Origin: Caprella mutica
Lineage: Eukaryota; Arthropoda; Malacostraca; Amphipoda; Caprellidae
Direction: 5' to 3'
DNA length: 64,000 bases
Assembly (NCBI GenBank): GCA_947561585.1
Contig: CANNZV010000874.1
Coordinates: forward strand, 62,001-126,000
Every line of letters starts with the position of its first letter. The stretch's first letter is position 1. The notes under the pieces are model-generated. The model did not search any database and had not been told where the DNA came from. It saw only the letters and a program-made list of their open reading frames with translations. The position numbers were made by a program, and so were the translations under genes. Shown in pieces: positions 1-11,289 of the stretch.

Positions 1-180
1 ATTTGATTTATTTCTGTAATATTTATATAATAATGTATTTAAAAATATTGTCTTTATTTAACTATTATTTTTGTTTTATATACTAAATAAAAATGAATAA
101 AAACTCCTTAACGAAGGGCGCGAACGGATTTTTTCATAATTTAAAATGTTATTATTGACTAAAGTCATTAAATTGTCAGT

Positions 181-283
181 AAGTGACTAGCAGTTTTTCG
201 CCTGCGCAGTTTTCCGCCTGGCAATTTCATACTTCGGCAGTTTTCCGTATGGCAGTTTTCCGCATGGCAGTTTTCCGGACACC
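181..283 (+). mobile_element. Right end of a word-tipped DNA element (word GGCAGTTTTCCGCAT)
   Basis: About six copies of a 15 bp word built on GGCAGTTTTCCG run to an end reading CCGGACACC. The same word, and the lead-in GTGACTARCAATTTTCCGCC, recur at 38942-39506, so the two are copies of one family. The terminal ...CCGGACACC resembles the ends of the elements at 6396 (reverse complement) and 25263. The left end would lie outside the window, so length and target duplication cannot be read. This is a repeat, not a gene. Confidence 0.6.
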
Positions 284-290
284 TATTTCT

Positions 291-545
291 TTAGTGCCCA
301 GAGTGATGCAATAGAGGTGGTGTTTGACACAGCTCGCTCCGTCCGGTGTATATGATTTGCAATGATGATTAATTATCAGAGAGTTTTCATATTATACTAG
401 AGACAGCGAGCTAATCAGTGATACCAGGACGGTCTTAAAATGGATCTTGCAACCAATTTTTCTTCAGTGCCCAAAGTGACACAATAGGAGAAGTGTGTGA
501 CAAAGCTCCGTCAGGTGTATAAGATTTACGATGATGATTAATTAT
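291..545. repeat. Two-copy direct repeat, period about 173 bp
   Basis: A block of about 85 bp beginning AGTGCCCARAGTGA and ending GATGATGATTAATTA occurs at about 291-375 and again at about 464-545. The copies differ by scattered substitutions and small gaps. No open frame spans either copy. It may be a local duplication or part of an unrecognised repeat. From 546 to about 1035 I see nothing else except a short block at 990-1037 that recurs at 2643-2688. Confidence 0.6.
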
Positions 546-1037
546 ATTAATATTGTATTTAATTTATAGGAAAAAATTCTGAAGGTTTTCAAACACATTT
601 ATTTATTACTTCGAATTTATTTCAATGTGGTATCATGATTACAAACGAGAGCGATAAAATTATTCAAATTGAACATTAATTTTATTAATAAAATAAATCA
701 TCTTCTTAGTGCAGTTGAATATATTTAAAGAATATCTTTTGTAACTATACTACCACATGTTGAGAGGAATAATCCAGCACTTCCTGTAATTACAAGAGTT
801 AATATTATAAAATATAGACCCTTGGAAATTCCGCGAGATGAGAACTAATAAAAATGTTATTATAGAACGGATTATAAAATGACTCTGATTTGAACAGAAA
901 GCATATAAAACGCAGCAAATGTGTTTAGTAACATGCTTCTTAAAATAATATCCTTTGTATTTAATTTTCTTGGTCGCATCACATACTTGATTTACACCAA
1001 CTTTAAGAGGCGCTGTTGATCGAATGTCTGTTTAACC

Positions 1038-2602
1038 CGTTTTGTGACGGAGAGATCGACAAAACACACATTATTGAAATTTTGCAGGTATATTCATATA
1101 GTATAAAATTTTAAAGCATTTGGACAAATATTCTAGGAATAGTTTCATATTTTACTTCAAATACTAAATTTTGCTCTGGTCAAAAGTTAAGGGTAGCCAT
1201 CATAAACTTTCAATATTCGCTGATATTGGCAATTACCTTAATAATTTGTGAATAATTCTTTGCTATATCACTCTAATACATCTTCTACCATAAAATTCTA
1301 ATAATTTTGCACAATATGAAGAAATTATCCATCTTCTATTCATCCTAAAGAAAAGTCCACAAGTTTCCACTTTGATACAGTCTCTAATTGTCGTTGCAAG
1401 AGATTTCTGTTGCCACATGAAGGTCCAAAACGATTGTGCAACATATTGTGTCTCAACTTAAGGAGTATGGAGTTGTCGATTCAAAACCGAAGAATGGTAG
1501 ACTTCCCAAAGCATTGCTGAGAGAAGATCATGCAAGTTTTAAAATTAGATTGCAAGGTAGTTTCAACACTTCTGTTCAAATTTTTTGAGAGATAGATGTC
1601 ATGTCTGGTTGTACGGTGTCCCAGTCTACTTTTTCGCTTCGACTTCAACAAGTTGGTTTGCAATAATTTGTCCCTGCATCGAAGCTTTCAATCTCAAAAA
1701 AGAAACGGAATGTGATACTTGTGTTTTGTCATGATTGAGTATGTCATTTGGTCGATTGATCAGTGGTCGAAAGTACATTCTAGTGATGACGGAAGAAAAA
1801 TAGAAGTCTTTGGTTCTTATATGAAAGTACAAATTTAACGTAAAGTAGGGGAAATGACTCTGAGCTGCGTCAAGAAAACGGTTAATTTTGGAGGAAGTAG
1901 TGTGATGTTCTTGGTGGTCATTTTTTCTGCTATGCCTGGTCCCATTGTTCGTCTACGAGGAGGAGTTATTGCAGAAGTATAAAAAAACTCTTTCGTCATC
2001 ATACTCTCCCCTATCAACAATTACAGCTGACCCTCGACCACAGAGTTTCAGGCAGGACAACGTACCCTGCTACTCAGATAAAAAGTTACGACTCTATTAG
2101 AAGATGAAGAAATTGCTCTAATGAGCTGCCTTTCACAGAGTCCTGACCTCAATCGAATTGAGATTGTTTGGATAATAATTGGAGACTGTACTCAGAGAAG
2201 AAACACAAGAATTGTGGACATTTCTCGAGGATGAATAGAAGATGGATAACTCCTTCATATTGTGCCAAATTAGTAGAATTTTGTGGTAGAAGATGTATTG
2301 AAGTGATATAGCAAAGAATTATCCACAAATTATTAAGTTAATTGCCAACATCCGCGAATATCTCAAAGTTTATGATGGCTACCCTTAACTTTTGACGAGA
2401 GCAAAATTTAGTGTTTGAAGTAAAATATGGAACTATTCCTAGAATATTTGTCCAAATGCTTTGAAATTTCATTCGAATACATATGAGTTCTATATGAATA
2501 TACGTGCAAAATTTCAATAATGTATGTTTTGTACTTTTTATGAAATTAAACATTTAGATAACCCATTATTTTGCCTACCCTTATCTTTTGTTCGCTACTG
2601 TA
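1038..2602 (+). mobile_element. Degenerate Tc1-like transposon with long inverted arms
   Basis: The right end reads CTACTGTA (TA at 2601-2602), a typical Tc1 tip. The arms at about 1061-1370 and 2195-2560 are inverted copies of each other over roughly 300 bp. The outermost ~60 bp of the right end has no partner on the left, so the left end is truncated or replaced. The arms include the last codons of the transposase, so the left arm holds an inverted duplicate of coding sequence. A dead transposase lies between the arms. Confidence 0.75.
1380..2340 (+). pseudogene. Tc1-family transposase relic (DD34E type)
   Basis: Reading across frames gives the Tc1 order of motifs. An N-terminal helix-turn-helix ends near KNGRLPK (about 1480-1515). 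Then come SKVHSSDDGRKIE, holding the first catalytic Asp (about 1760-1805), VNFGGSSVMF with PGPIVRL (about 1880-1960), FRQDNVPCYSDK with the second Asp (about 2050-2085), SPDLNRIEIVW with the Glu (about 2142-2172), and YCAKLVEFCGRRCIEVI at the C-terminus (about 2255-2305). Frameshifts and stops separate these blocks, so no active enzyme is encoded. Family assignment is firm; the activity is lost. Confidence 0.85.
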
Positions 2603-2684
2603 CATTATACCATAAAAATATTTCATTGGAGACATTAAATTGATTTACACCAACCTTATGAGGAACTATTTATAGAGTGTCTGT

Positions 2685-3541
2685 TTAAGGGCACCGTTCC
2701 CAGATTTTGAAAAGTTTTTTATTATTGAAGATACGGTTGTGAAACTTTGTACACATTTATAAAATAAATTCTAAGATGTTTTTGTGTCATGACTTTTTTA
2801 CGATTCGACCCATAGAAAACGAGTTATTCGAATTTCGAACAAATTTCGAACAGTGTGTAAATTAATAAATGGATACTACAATTTTGTAGCTATGACATTA
2901 TGGTTTTTTGCATTCGATTCTCCACAAGATTCTCTACACACTGTGGAAGCGTTTTTTTGAATTTTCGAATTGGTTTTCGAATTATTGAGATTTTTAGTGA
3001 AAAAAAAAAAATATAAATTTCAATATTCAATATTTTGAAAAATAATTCGAAAATTAAATAAAACTCTTCCAGAGTTTGTAGAAAATTCCGGAGAAAATCG
3101 TATGCAATAAATAGCAATGCCGTAGCTTCAAAATTGTAAACGCCTTAGGCTTTTGAATTACATGATTTTTAGATCTCTGAACTAATAGAAAATCCCATTC
3201 AAAGTTTGATAATCTGACTCGCTGCATACGACTCCTGTGAAGTTTTGCGGGTAACTGAGGGGCATACCTTAGTGTGCATCTGATTAGCGGCACGTTAGAT
3301 ACCAGATATAGCGAGATATTTAATTATTACGAATTATAATTGGCGGACACTTGGTTTTTAGAGTACATATTGACTCCCTATCTCCCGGTCCCCTTTTTCT
3401 TTTCTCCCTCTCCCCAGGGGGTTAGAGTAACATGAGAGCTCTGATATTTTGCACACATTATTAGAAGGTTAAAAGGCAACTATTTACACAATTAAATTTT
3501 TTCTTTAATTTTGCCATTTTTCCCGGGAACGGTCCCCTTAA
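2685..3541. mobile_element. TTAA-flanked MITE with GGGGACCGTTCCC tips
   Basis: TTAA at 2685-2688 and 3538-3541 flank an 850 bp element whose tips are inverted repeats of about GGGNACCGTTCCCRG. TTAA target duplication is the hallmark of piggyBac-type transposition. A related copy lies in opposite orientation at 46282-47147. The centre (about 2905-3115) is itself an imperfect palindrome around the word GTTTTTTGCATTCGATTCTCC. No transposase is present, so the copy is non-autonomous. Confidence 0.75.
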
Positions 3542-3589
3542 AGTATTTTTTTTATAGCACCACACAACATTTTTTCTAAACTAAGTTCA

Positions 3590-3895
3590 ACAGTTCCATA
3601 GTTCCTCCTCCACTTTCCTTCCTTCACTTCCCCAACTTTCACTCCCCCCCCCACCCTTTACTTTCCCCACCTACATTTCCCCCATATTCATTTCCTCCAC
3701 CTACATTTCCACCACAGACACTTCCACAATCAACACTTCCACCATCAACACTTCCACCATAATTACTTCCACCATCAACACTTCCACCCTCTACTCTTCC
3801 ACCATCTACTCTTCCACCATCTACACTTCCACCACCTCCATTTCCTCCACCTTAATTTCTCCCACCTTCATTTCCCCAAACTTCTATCGCCTCAC
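3590..3895 (+). repeat. Pyrimidine-rich tract with CTTCCACCAT words
   Basis: About 300 bp in which the plus strand has very little G. Short units of 15-18 bp such as ACTTCCACCATCAAC recur from 3715 to 3830, flanked by looser CCTCCACCTNCATTTCC units. Simple repeat with strong strand asymmetry; not coding. Confidence 0.8.
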
Positions 3896-4940
3896 CTTTT
3901 ACTAAATATAATCAAATTGAAGCACAAAATGAAATTAAGAGGAACAATTAATTATAATAGACAATAAGATGTTTAGTTTGTGGTATCATGCATACCGAAT
4001 GTGCTTATATCTAATTACTGAAAGCGTAACGGACGGACTCACTCACTCACTGACTCACTAAGGAAGGAACATGAAGAATTATAATATGATAGCAGTCACG
4101 TGACCCCAAAAATAGTTGCACCCAAAGCGTCCTGCCAAGATGAGTTGAAAGGATAGCCACTGGCTCACTTCTTGATTCTCTTATATACATAACAATATGT
4201 ATATAAATGGGAATTTGTCGCCCCTGAACCCCTCTGTCAGGTCATTAAACAATCATGAAAAAATACGTTACAGCTCCATATCATAGAATCTAAAAGTCGG
4301 AATTGTTAGTAATCACACGATTTTGTTGACATAAAAATGATCTTTGCTAATTCAAATTCCAATTAATTAACAATATTTTAACTTTGCATTACGTTATTAG
4401 TATAGTTTAAACATCATTTAAGTTTAGACTTCATATTTGATTTTTGTACTTTTTTCAGTTCTGGGGGCAAAACGGAAACGATCCAAATTCATTTGATAAT
4501 TGTTTTCAAACGTTTTAAAAGCAATTGAAATCATTAAGTTTTGTTTCAATTATTTCTCATAAAATATACTGACAATAGAAGCAGATGTTTTATTTTATAT
4601 TTCTTTTAATTTCCATGCATTTCAATTTTTCTAACCAAAATGCAATTTTTTTTGAGAATTTGTTATCTAAATTATATCTTGCAATAAACTAATCGGTTTC
4701 CAAAATAGAAATCCTTTAGACAAAAATAATTCTTCGTTGTACATTTTACGTTATGTAACTACTTTGACGCATTTTTTAATTGAGAATTGTTATTCATAAA
4801 AGTGTTATCAATCTTATTATTTAATTAAATAATTTAGCGTGCATTTGTTTAGTCATTTCGTTAGTTATAATTATAAATTTTTAATAAGCTTTTACTCTGT
4901 GTAATATTAAAATTATAAGCATCACACTAATTGAACAAGA
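3896..4940. other. No feature recognised
   Basis: AT-rich sequence. A short CTCA run (ACTCACTCACTGACTCACT near 4041-4060) is the only low-complexity patch. No coding, RNA or transposon signal was recognised. Confidence 0.5.
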
Positions 4941-4944
4941 TTAC

Positions 4945-5600
4945 GTGCACTCGGTAGAGCGCATACCTTCGCTTCCGCTTATAAATGACCTTGACCTCAA
5001 CCATTGACCCGTTCGCTTCCAAAATTTTATAATCTGGTTCCTGGATAATGACCAACCGTCCCACCAAGTTTCATGTAATTTGGTTGAACACTTTTTGAGT
5101 TATTGAGTGATAAATGACCTTGACCTTTGACCGAATCGCTCCCAAAATTCTACTAGATGGTTCCTTGACAATAGCCAATCGTCCCACTGAGTTCCAGGCA
5201 ATTTGGTTAAATAATGTTTGACTTGTTGTATTATAAATCCAATTGACCTTGATCTTTGACAATTGACCCGATCTCTCCCTAAATATAATCAAATGGTTCC
5301 TTTACATTGACCAATCGTCCCATCAAGTTTCATGCAATATGGTTGAATAATTTTCAGGTTATAAATGACCTTGACCTTTGACCTGATCACGTCCAAAATT
5401 CTACCAGATGGTTACTGGACAATCACCAAAGGTGCAATCAAATTTCAGGCAATTTGGTCGAATGCTTTTTCAGTAAAGCGAAATAAATAAATATTTAAAT
5501 AAATGAGTATTTATAAATAAACAAATATTTATAAATGAATAAATAAACAAATATTTATAAATAAATAAATGCTATGTAAAATATAACCTCTCCGCATTCT
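4945..5600 (+). repeat. TGACCTTGACC interspersed repeat with tandem internal units
   Basis: The head CACTCGGTAGAGCGCATACCTTCG resembles a tRNA A-box region. It is followed by about four diverged copies of a ~115 bp unit. Each unit runs TGACCTTGACCTTTGACC, then CCAAAATTCTAC, GGTTCCTGGACAATG, ACCAATCGTCCCACCAAGTTTCA and GCAATTTGGTTGAA. The tail is rich in AAATAAATAAATGCTA and ends near CTCCGCATTCTGC. Other copies: 19055, 28878, 44455 (plus) and 49430 (minus). The organisation is SINE-like, but a clear B box is lacking, so the class is an inference. Confidence 0.7.
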
Positions 5601-5604
5601 GCGT

Positions 5605-6080
5605 AGGTAATAACAGATATATTTCTCAGATTATGTTATATCCTTTTTTCTGATTTAAGTGATAACTCCTGAAATTGTTTTTTAATATCTTCAACTGTTT
5701 CTAATTTTGATTAATTGTATGAAATGTGAATTTCGTTAAAATTTCATGGAAACTTTTTATTCATATACGATAGAAGGTCTAAAATGAAGCTCCGTATTTA
5801 TAATTTTTATGTTTTTCTTTTAATGAAAAGTCAATTTAATTTTTCGCCCGATTTCCTTGCAATATGATTAAATCAAAATAATTATGCTTTGAATTTCTCA
5901 ATTAGCAAAATTTGGATTGATAACTATATAATGAAATTCAGCAAAATTATTTTAATGGTTTATATTCAAGTAATATATTAATAGTTCTGATTATATATTT
6001 AACGCAGCATCTCCCTAATAAAATAATGAATGCAGTTGTAGAAAATAATTAAAAGCAGTCAGAAGTAATTCAGCATATGA
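5605..6080. other. No feature recognised
   Basis: AT-rich sequence between the TGACCTTGACC repeat and the long-inverted-repeat element. Nothing supportable seen. Confidence 0.5.
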
Positions 6081-6395
6081 AGTGTAGGGTGGAGCGTTTT
6101 TTCAACTTTTCAGAGTTGGGTTTGGTAATAGTGATATATTTTTGCTTTGGTGCATAAAAATAAAGTAGGCAAAATTTTAGACCCCTGGGTTATCATCTTC
6201 ATCACCCGCAAGAGTCCCAAAAATAGGAAAGATCACTAAAAATCGTTTATTAGTCAATATTTTTTTAAATTCTATTTTCTATCAAATCACTTCGTAATAG
6301 TGACACATAACAAGAAAATAACCAGTTTTAAAATGCATAAAAAATTTCAAAACCATAACATAACGTCTTCATCTCCCACCAGAGGTCTTAAAATG

Positions 6396-7408
6396 GGTGA
6401 CCGGTCCATTCGCCGAAAACACATTCGCCGAAAACATATTCGCCGAAAACACATTCACCGCACGACACATTCACCGAACATCACTTTCGCCGAAAAAAAT
6501 TAGATTATTTTAAAAGGTTAACAAATTTATCTCATAAGTCCACTTGAAATTACATATAGATGAACTTATATATAAGTGTATAAATTACTTTACAATATTC
6601 TACATAATTATTGGTTAAACTTTATGGTATTTTCGTTAACTTAATTAATTAACTCATATATAATGTTGTTGCTGTATCATTTGTGACAGTTTATTAATTG
6701 TATGTAAATTAATTATCTGTATTTTCTGTGTACAATTATCAGTTACAAAAGAAAAACAATTATTTTGTGTTGGTCTCACTCTATTTTTATCTTTCTATAT
6801 ACATTGTAGAATCAGTCTGCTACTGTGAGTCGCTCGTGAAACTTTCACTATACAGGGTAACCCACAAAAAAAGTCTACCCAACTTTGAATTCGTACTTTT
6901 CAACAACTATTGAAGGTTCAGTAAAAACAGATTTATTACTAGGCTTTAAGAATATTCATATAACTATTCCTTTTATAAAATATTGACAATATTTAGAAAT
7001 GTAATTGAGTACAAAAAGGAAGTGAAAATAAATTTTTGTTCAGCAACTCCTTTTAAGAAATAGAAAACTTTATTTTAGAATAAATGGATTGAATATTTAT
7101 GATTTAATAAATAGTACTAAATTTATCTAGAAACTTTTATATTGGGACTAAGAACAAGGATTTATAAGGCATTAGAACCAGACAATTAATTATCGTTTAA
7201 TTTATTGTTTATAAAAAAAATTGATCAATTTTGAATATTCATTTAACACAGGATTTTTAATAAACTTAAATTTTGACAGTAAACCTTAGTCTGCTAAAAA
7301 TTGTCATTTTTTCGGCGAATGTGTCGTGCGGCGGATGTGTTTTCGGCGGATGTGTTTTCGGCGAATGTATTTTCGGCGAATGTGTTTTCGGCGAATTGAC
7401 CTAGAACC
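6396..7408. mobile_element. Nested word-tipped element (word TTCGGCGAATGTGTT), 9 bp target duplication
   Basis: The element starts GGTGACCGGTCCATTCGCCG and ends CGGCGAATTGACCTAGAACC. Each tip carries about five to six copies of a 15 bp word (CATTCGCCGAAAACA on the left, reverse complement on the right). CTTAAAATG flanks it at 6387-6395 and 7409-7417. The partner arm of the host element, read as reverse complement of about 8740-8765, has a single uninterrupted GGTCTTAAAATGAAGGG. That is the empty site. The ~800 bp interior is not inverted and has no recognisable coding sequence; a short mariner-tip-like TACAGGGTAACCCAC lies near 6852. Confidence 0.85.
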
Positions 7409-8261
7409 CTTAAAATGAAGGGAAAATACGTGAAAATACCAAATTTCACTATGAGTTCACGTTTTTATCAATTGTCAAAATAAGTACGTTTAGGATATTC
7501 TGTATCAATATTGTAATTCAAAAATATATAAATAGGATTTATTAAATATATATTGAAGTTACTTCATACCCCACGAGGTCCCCCAACCCTCATATAATGG
7601 GCCTCAATCCCTTAAAAATCTGTGTTTTATTATCGTTGTGTCATATTAAAACTGAGTTGTTTTATGAATTCAAAAACATCTCATAGATCACATCGTTGAG
7701 TAAGTTGCGTTTAACTTCATCCAGCCCATCCGAGAGGAAGCTCAAATTATTTGTAGTGTTTTAGTTTCAAATTTGTGTCATTTTTTCTTCCTTTGATTCT
7801 TGCTCTTATTATGCCATCTCTCGATGATTCTCCTATTAAACTATTGGATACATCAGTGAAATTTTTTATGCCTGATTGATAATTCATCAAGAGTAGTTAT
7901 CTATAATTTGGAATCTGCAATCTGTTGCTATTTTCATTGCATATTATCATACTTATTTATTACTTAAGGGGTAAGAACTCTGGCATTTCATTTACTTGAC
8001 AGTCGATCATTTCATAATAAAATGTAACATTATATTTTAAATTTGGAGATTGAAATTTTCATACTGATTCGTCATTTTGAAAATTGTATGTCTTTAGAAC
8101 TCTTCTCAATCTCAGTCGCGATTTGCAAGTGATTCGTCATGAATCATTATGAGTATTGGATTATTCAGTTCGGCATAATAACCATTATTTTGGAGGACAC
8201 CATTTATCAGTAATATTTAATAAATTAAAAATAATCCCAATTGATTAATGATAATCCCAGA

Positions 8262-8395
8262 GAGGTGACTCCATCCTGGCCAGTAAACAATTTTTCACAC
8301 CCGGCATGAATTCCAGAGTCAGTGCGGAAATCGAACTGACGACCTCACTCATATGCAGCGAAAGCTCTTACCACTGTGCTACCGAGAAGCTAAAC
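8262..8395 (-). repeat. tRNA-derived SINE head
   Basis: On the minus strand a good RNA polymerase III A box (TAGCACAGTGG, 8381-8371) is followed, at tRNA-like spacing, by a B box (AGTTCGATTTCC, 8337-8326). The region between reads as a degenerate tRNA body, and the non-tRNA part continues toward lower coordinates through CATGCCGGGTGTG. It lies in the centre of the long-inverted-repeat element. It is a SINE or tRNA pseudogene rather than a functional tRNA: no complete acceptor stem was found. Confidence 0.65.
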
Positions 8396-9049
8396 ACCAT
8401 CTATTACATCTCTGTACTTCTTTGGGAGGTACTGAAACTTTTAGATCTTATTATTTAATATTTTTCCCAAAAAAACAAAAGGTACTTACACTTTCATAGT
8501 AAATTTAACTATACTGTAATCTTAAGATTAACAGTTGGATTCCTTAAGATTTTAAGGGATTGAGGCCTATTATATGAGGGTTGGGGGACCTCGTGGGGTA
8601 TGAAGTAACTTTTATATATATTCAATAAATCCTATTTATATATTTTTGAATTACAATATTGATACAGAATATCATAAATGTTCATATTTTGACAATTAAA
8701 ATAAACTTGAACTCATAGTGAAATTGGGTATTTTCACGTATTTTCCCTTCATTTTAAGACCTCTGGTGGGGAATGAAGACGGTATGTTATGGCTTTGAAA
8801 TTCTTACTGCAGTTTGAGCTGGTTCTTTTCTTGTTATGTGTCACTATTTCGAAGTGATTTGATAGAAAATAGAATTTAAAAAAAATATTGACTAAAATAC
8901 GATTTTAGGTGATTTTTCATATCTTTGGGGCCCTTCCAGGTGATGAAGGGGTCTAAAATTTTACTAACCTTATTTTTATGCACCAAAGCAAAATAAGATT
9001 ACTATTATCAAACCCAACTCTGAAAAATTGGAAAAACGCTCTACCCTAC

Positions 9050-10310
9050 TATATAATATAGACTAGTGTATAGCTAATTTGTACTTTTTTTCCCCTGGTT
9101 GAAATTCACTACCTAGGTGCCTACTCATGACACCAGTTATCTACCTAACCATAAATGAATTTTTACCTACCCATGTTACGTATAATGTACTAGTACTGTA
9201 GTACATATCAGGAAATGCACTGTAACTTGACAATGACGCCTATCGGCCTAATGCTCAGTTACTGAGTTCCATAGGCTACAGATAGGTACAGTGCTACGTG
9301 TAACATATTTATGCAGCCCTTATAGCCACAGTGGTCACAGGCGACCCATGTTATAGATATAGAGTACATATGTCAGTTAAAGACAATTAGTTGGCTTCCA
9401 TTTTAAATGCTCCACTTGTCCACACACTCAGATGCATATACCTATACCTTAGCCATGTTTCAAAATGTGGACAAAGTCGCCAGCATAGCCTATATTGATA
9501 CGTATCTAAAAGCTGAGCGGCGCACCAGATTACGCCGCACCACTGTACGTTCTATTAGATAGGTAGATTGAATGATGATTTATGATATCTATATGGAGTG
9601 ATTTTGATATTTGTTGTTTCAAATTTATTTCTTATGACTGATGGTACCTGAATCCACAACCATAATTGGTGCACAAAATTCCACTGACTTCTTCAAAAGC
9701 TGAAACAAATTCACCAACATATTTGAATGAGCCACCAAAAATTAATGGTAACATAGGAATAAATAGCTAAAATCCACAGACTTTACTATAATATTATTTT
9801 CGAAGGGGAATTTACCATGTCCATGAAATATAGTCTGGGGATTAAGGGAGATAGATATTCGCTCGACTAGGAATATTGAATTTTCTCGAATAGTTTTGAA
9901 TTCATTCCTACCTATAATCCTATATAAGCAATATTTACCATAATTTTACTTTGATCATAAAAAGAGATCTCTGTATACAAAGTATGCCAGTTAAAGCCAA
10001 TTAATTGACCCTCAGCCTTACATTTGTAAAGGTCAAAGCTCAGATATGTCTAATTGGCTTAACATTTGATTTAATTCCTATGTTCCCATGTTAATTTGGC
10101 ATGAAATTTTAAGAAATGAGCCAAAATTCACCTGGCTCAGAATCTTTTTGAAATTTTGGCATGCATGATGATTATTCAGATTATATAATGATGCATCTTG
10201 ACAGTTTCAATATATTCAGGTACCTATTCTCATGTAAATTTTGGCATTAGCTACATTTAAAAAGAGACAGCATAGTTTTAAAATTTAGATAAATGGAGCA
10301 GTAAAATTAG
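9050..10310. other. No feature recognised
   Basis: Unique-looking intergenic or intronic sequence, somewhat less AT-rich between 9090 and 9550. No open frame, RNA gene or terminal repeat was supportable. Confidence 0.5.
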
Positions 10311-10324
10311 GTTACTTTTGCTAG

Positions 10325-10800
10325 AAACCTTTTTTGCCGGAGGACACTTTTTTGTCGGAGGACACTTTTTTGCCGGACGACTCTTTTTTGCCGGAGGACA
10401 CTTTTTCCGGAAGACACTTTTTGCAGGGAGACACTTTTTGCCGGAGGTCACTTTTTTTTCCGGCGATCACTTTTTTTGCCGGAGGTCACTTTTTTTTGCC
10501 GGAGGTCACTTTTTTTTGCCGGAGGTCACTTTTTTTTGCCGGAGGTTACTTTTTTTGCCGGAGGTCACTTTTTTTGACGGAGGTCACTTTTTTCGCCGTA
10601 GGTCACTTTTTTTGCCGGAGGTCACTTTTTTTGCCGGAGGTCCCTTTTTTTGCCGGTGGTCACTTTTTTTTGCCGGAGGTCAATTTTTTTGCCGGAGGTC
10701 ACTTTTTTCTGCCGGAAGTCACTTTTTTTGACTGGGGTCACTTTTTTTGACTGAGGTCATTTTTTTTTGACTGAGGTCACTTCTTTTTGACGGATGTTAC
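10325..10800 (+). repeat. Tandem array of ~19 bp word TTTTTTTGCCGGAGGTCAC
   Basis: Roughly 25 head-to-tail copies of a T-run followed by GCCGGAGGTCAC, with variable T-run length. Because that length varies, several frames stay open by chance and give phenylalanine-rich pseudo-proteins; these are not genes. The last units drift to TGACTGAGGTCAC. It abuts a second array with a different word but the same orientation. Confidence 0.9.
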
Positions 10801-11265
10801 TTTTTTGCTGCAACAGACTATTATTTGCTGCAAGAGACTACTTTTTGCCGCAAGAAACTATTTTTTTGCCGCAAGAGACTATTTATGCCGCAATAGAATA
10901 GTTTTGCCGCAAGAGACTAGTTTTGCCGCAGGAGACTTTTTTCTGCCGCAAGAGACTTTTTTCAACCGCAAGAGACTTTTTTTTGCCGCAAGAGACTTTT
11001 TCTGCCGCCAGAGACTCTTTTGCTGCAAGAGACTTTTTTCTGCCGCAGAAGATTTTATCTGCCACAAGAGACTTTTTTCTGCCGCAAGAGACTTTTTTCT
11101 ACCGCAAGCGACTTTTTTCTACCGCAAGCGACTTTTTCTGCCGCAAGAGACCTTTTCTGCCGCAAGAGACCTTTTCTGCCGCAAGAGTCTTTTCTGCCGC
11201 AAGAGTCTTTTCTGCCGCAAGAGTCTTTTTTGCCGCAAGAGACTTTTTTTGCCGCAAGGCACTCA
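10800..11265 (+). repeat. Tandem array of ~19 bp word TTTTTTGCCGCAAGAGAC
   Basis: About 25 copies of a word with the same T-run and GCCG core as the preceding array, but with CAAGAGAC instead of GAGGTCAC. The switch occurs over two or three units near 10790-10815. The last units are shortened to CTTTTCTGCCGCAAGAG. Long frames on both strands here are products of the repeat and have no family resemblance. Confidence 0.9.
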
Positions 11266-11289
11266 CGACACTTTTTTTCACACATTTTA

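Larger units (their letters stand above)
6087..9046. mobile_element. TA-flanked element with ~500 bp inverted arms, carrying a nested element
   Basis: The tips GGGTGGAGCGTTTTTTC at left and the reverse complement GGGTAGAGCGTTTTTCC at right are flanked by TA (6085-6086, 9047-9048). The arms pair from 6087 to about 7612, minus the insert at 6396-7408, with about 8550-9046, at high but imperfect identity. Landmarks are CCAGAGGTCTTAAAATG and ACCCCACGAGGTCCCCC. The centre (about 7613-8545) is not inverted and holds a SINE. There is no transposase. TA flanks suggest Tc1/mariner-type mobilisation. A relative with the same tips is at 39527-43002. Confidence 0.8.

Noticed and set aside
8262..8395. A functional tRNA gene
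   Set aside because: A and B boxes are present but no full cloverleaf with acceptor stem was found; a SINE head fits better.
10318..10345. GCTAGAAACC as a terminal motif of a word-tipped element joined to the array
   Set aside because: The orientation is opposite to that expected from the other elements, and no partner end or target duplication was found.
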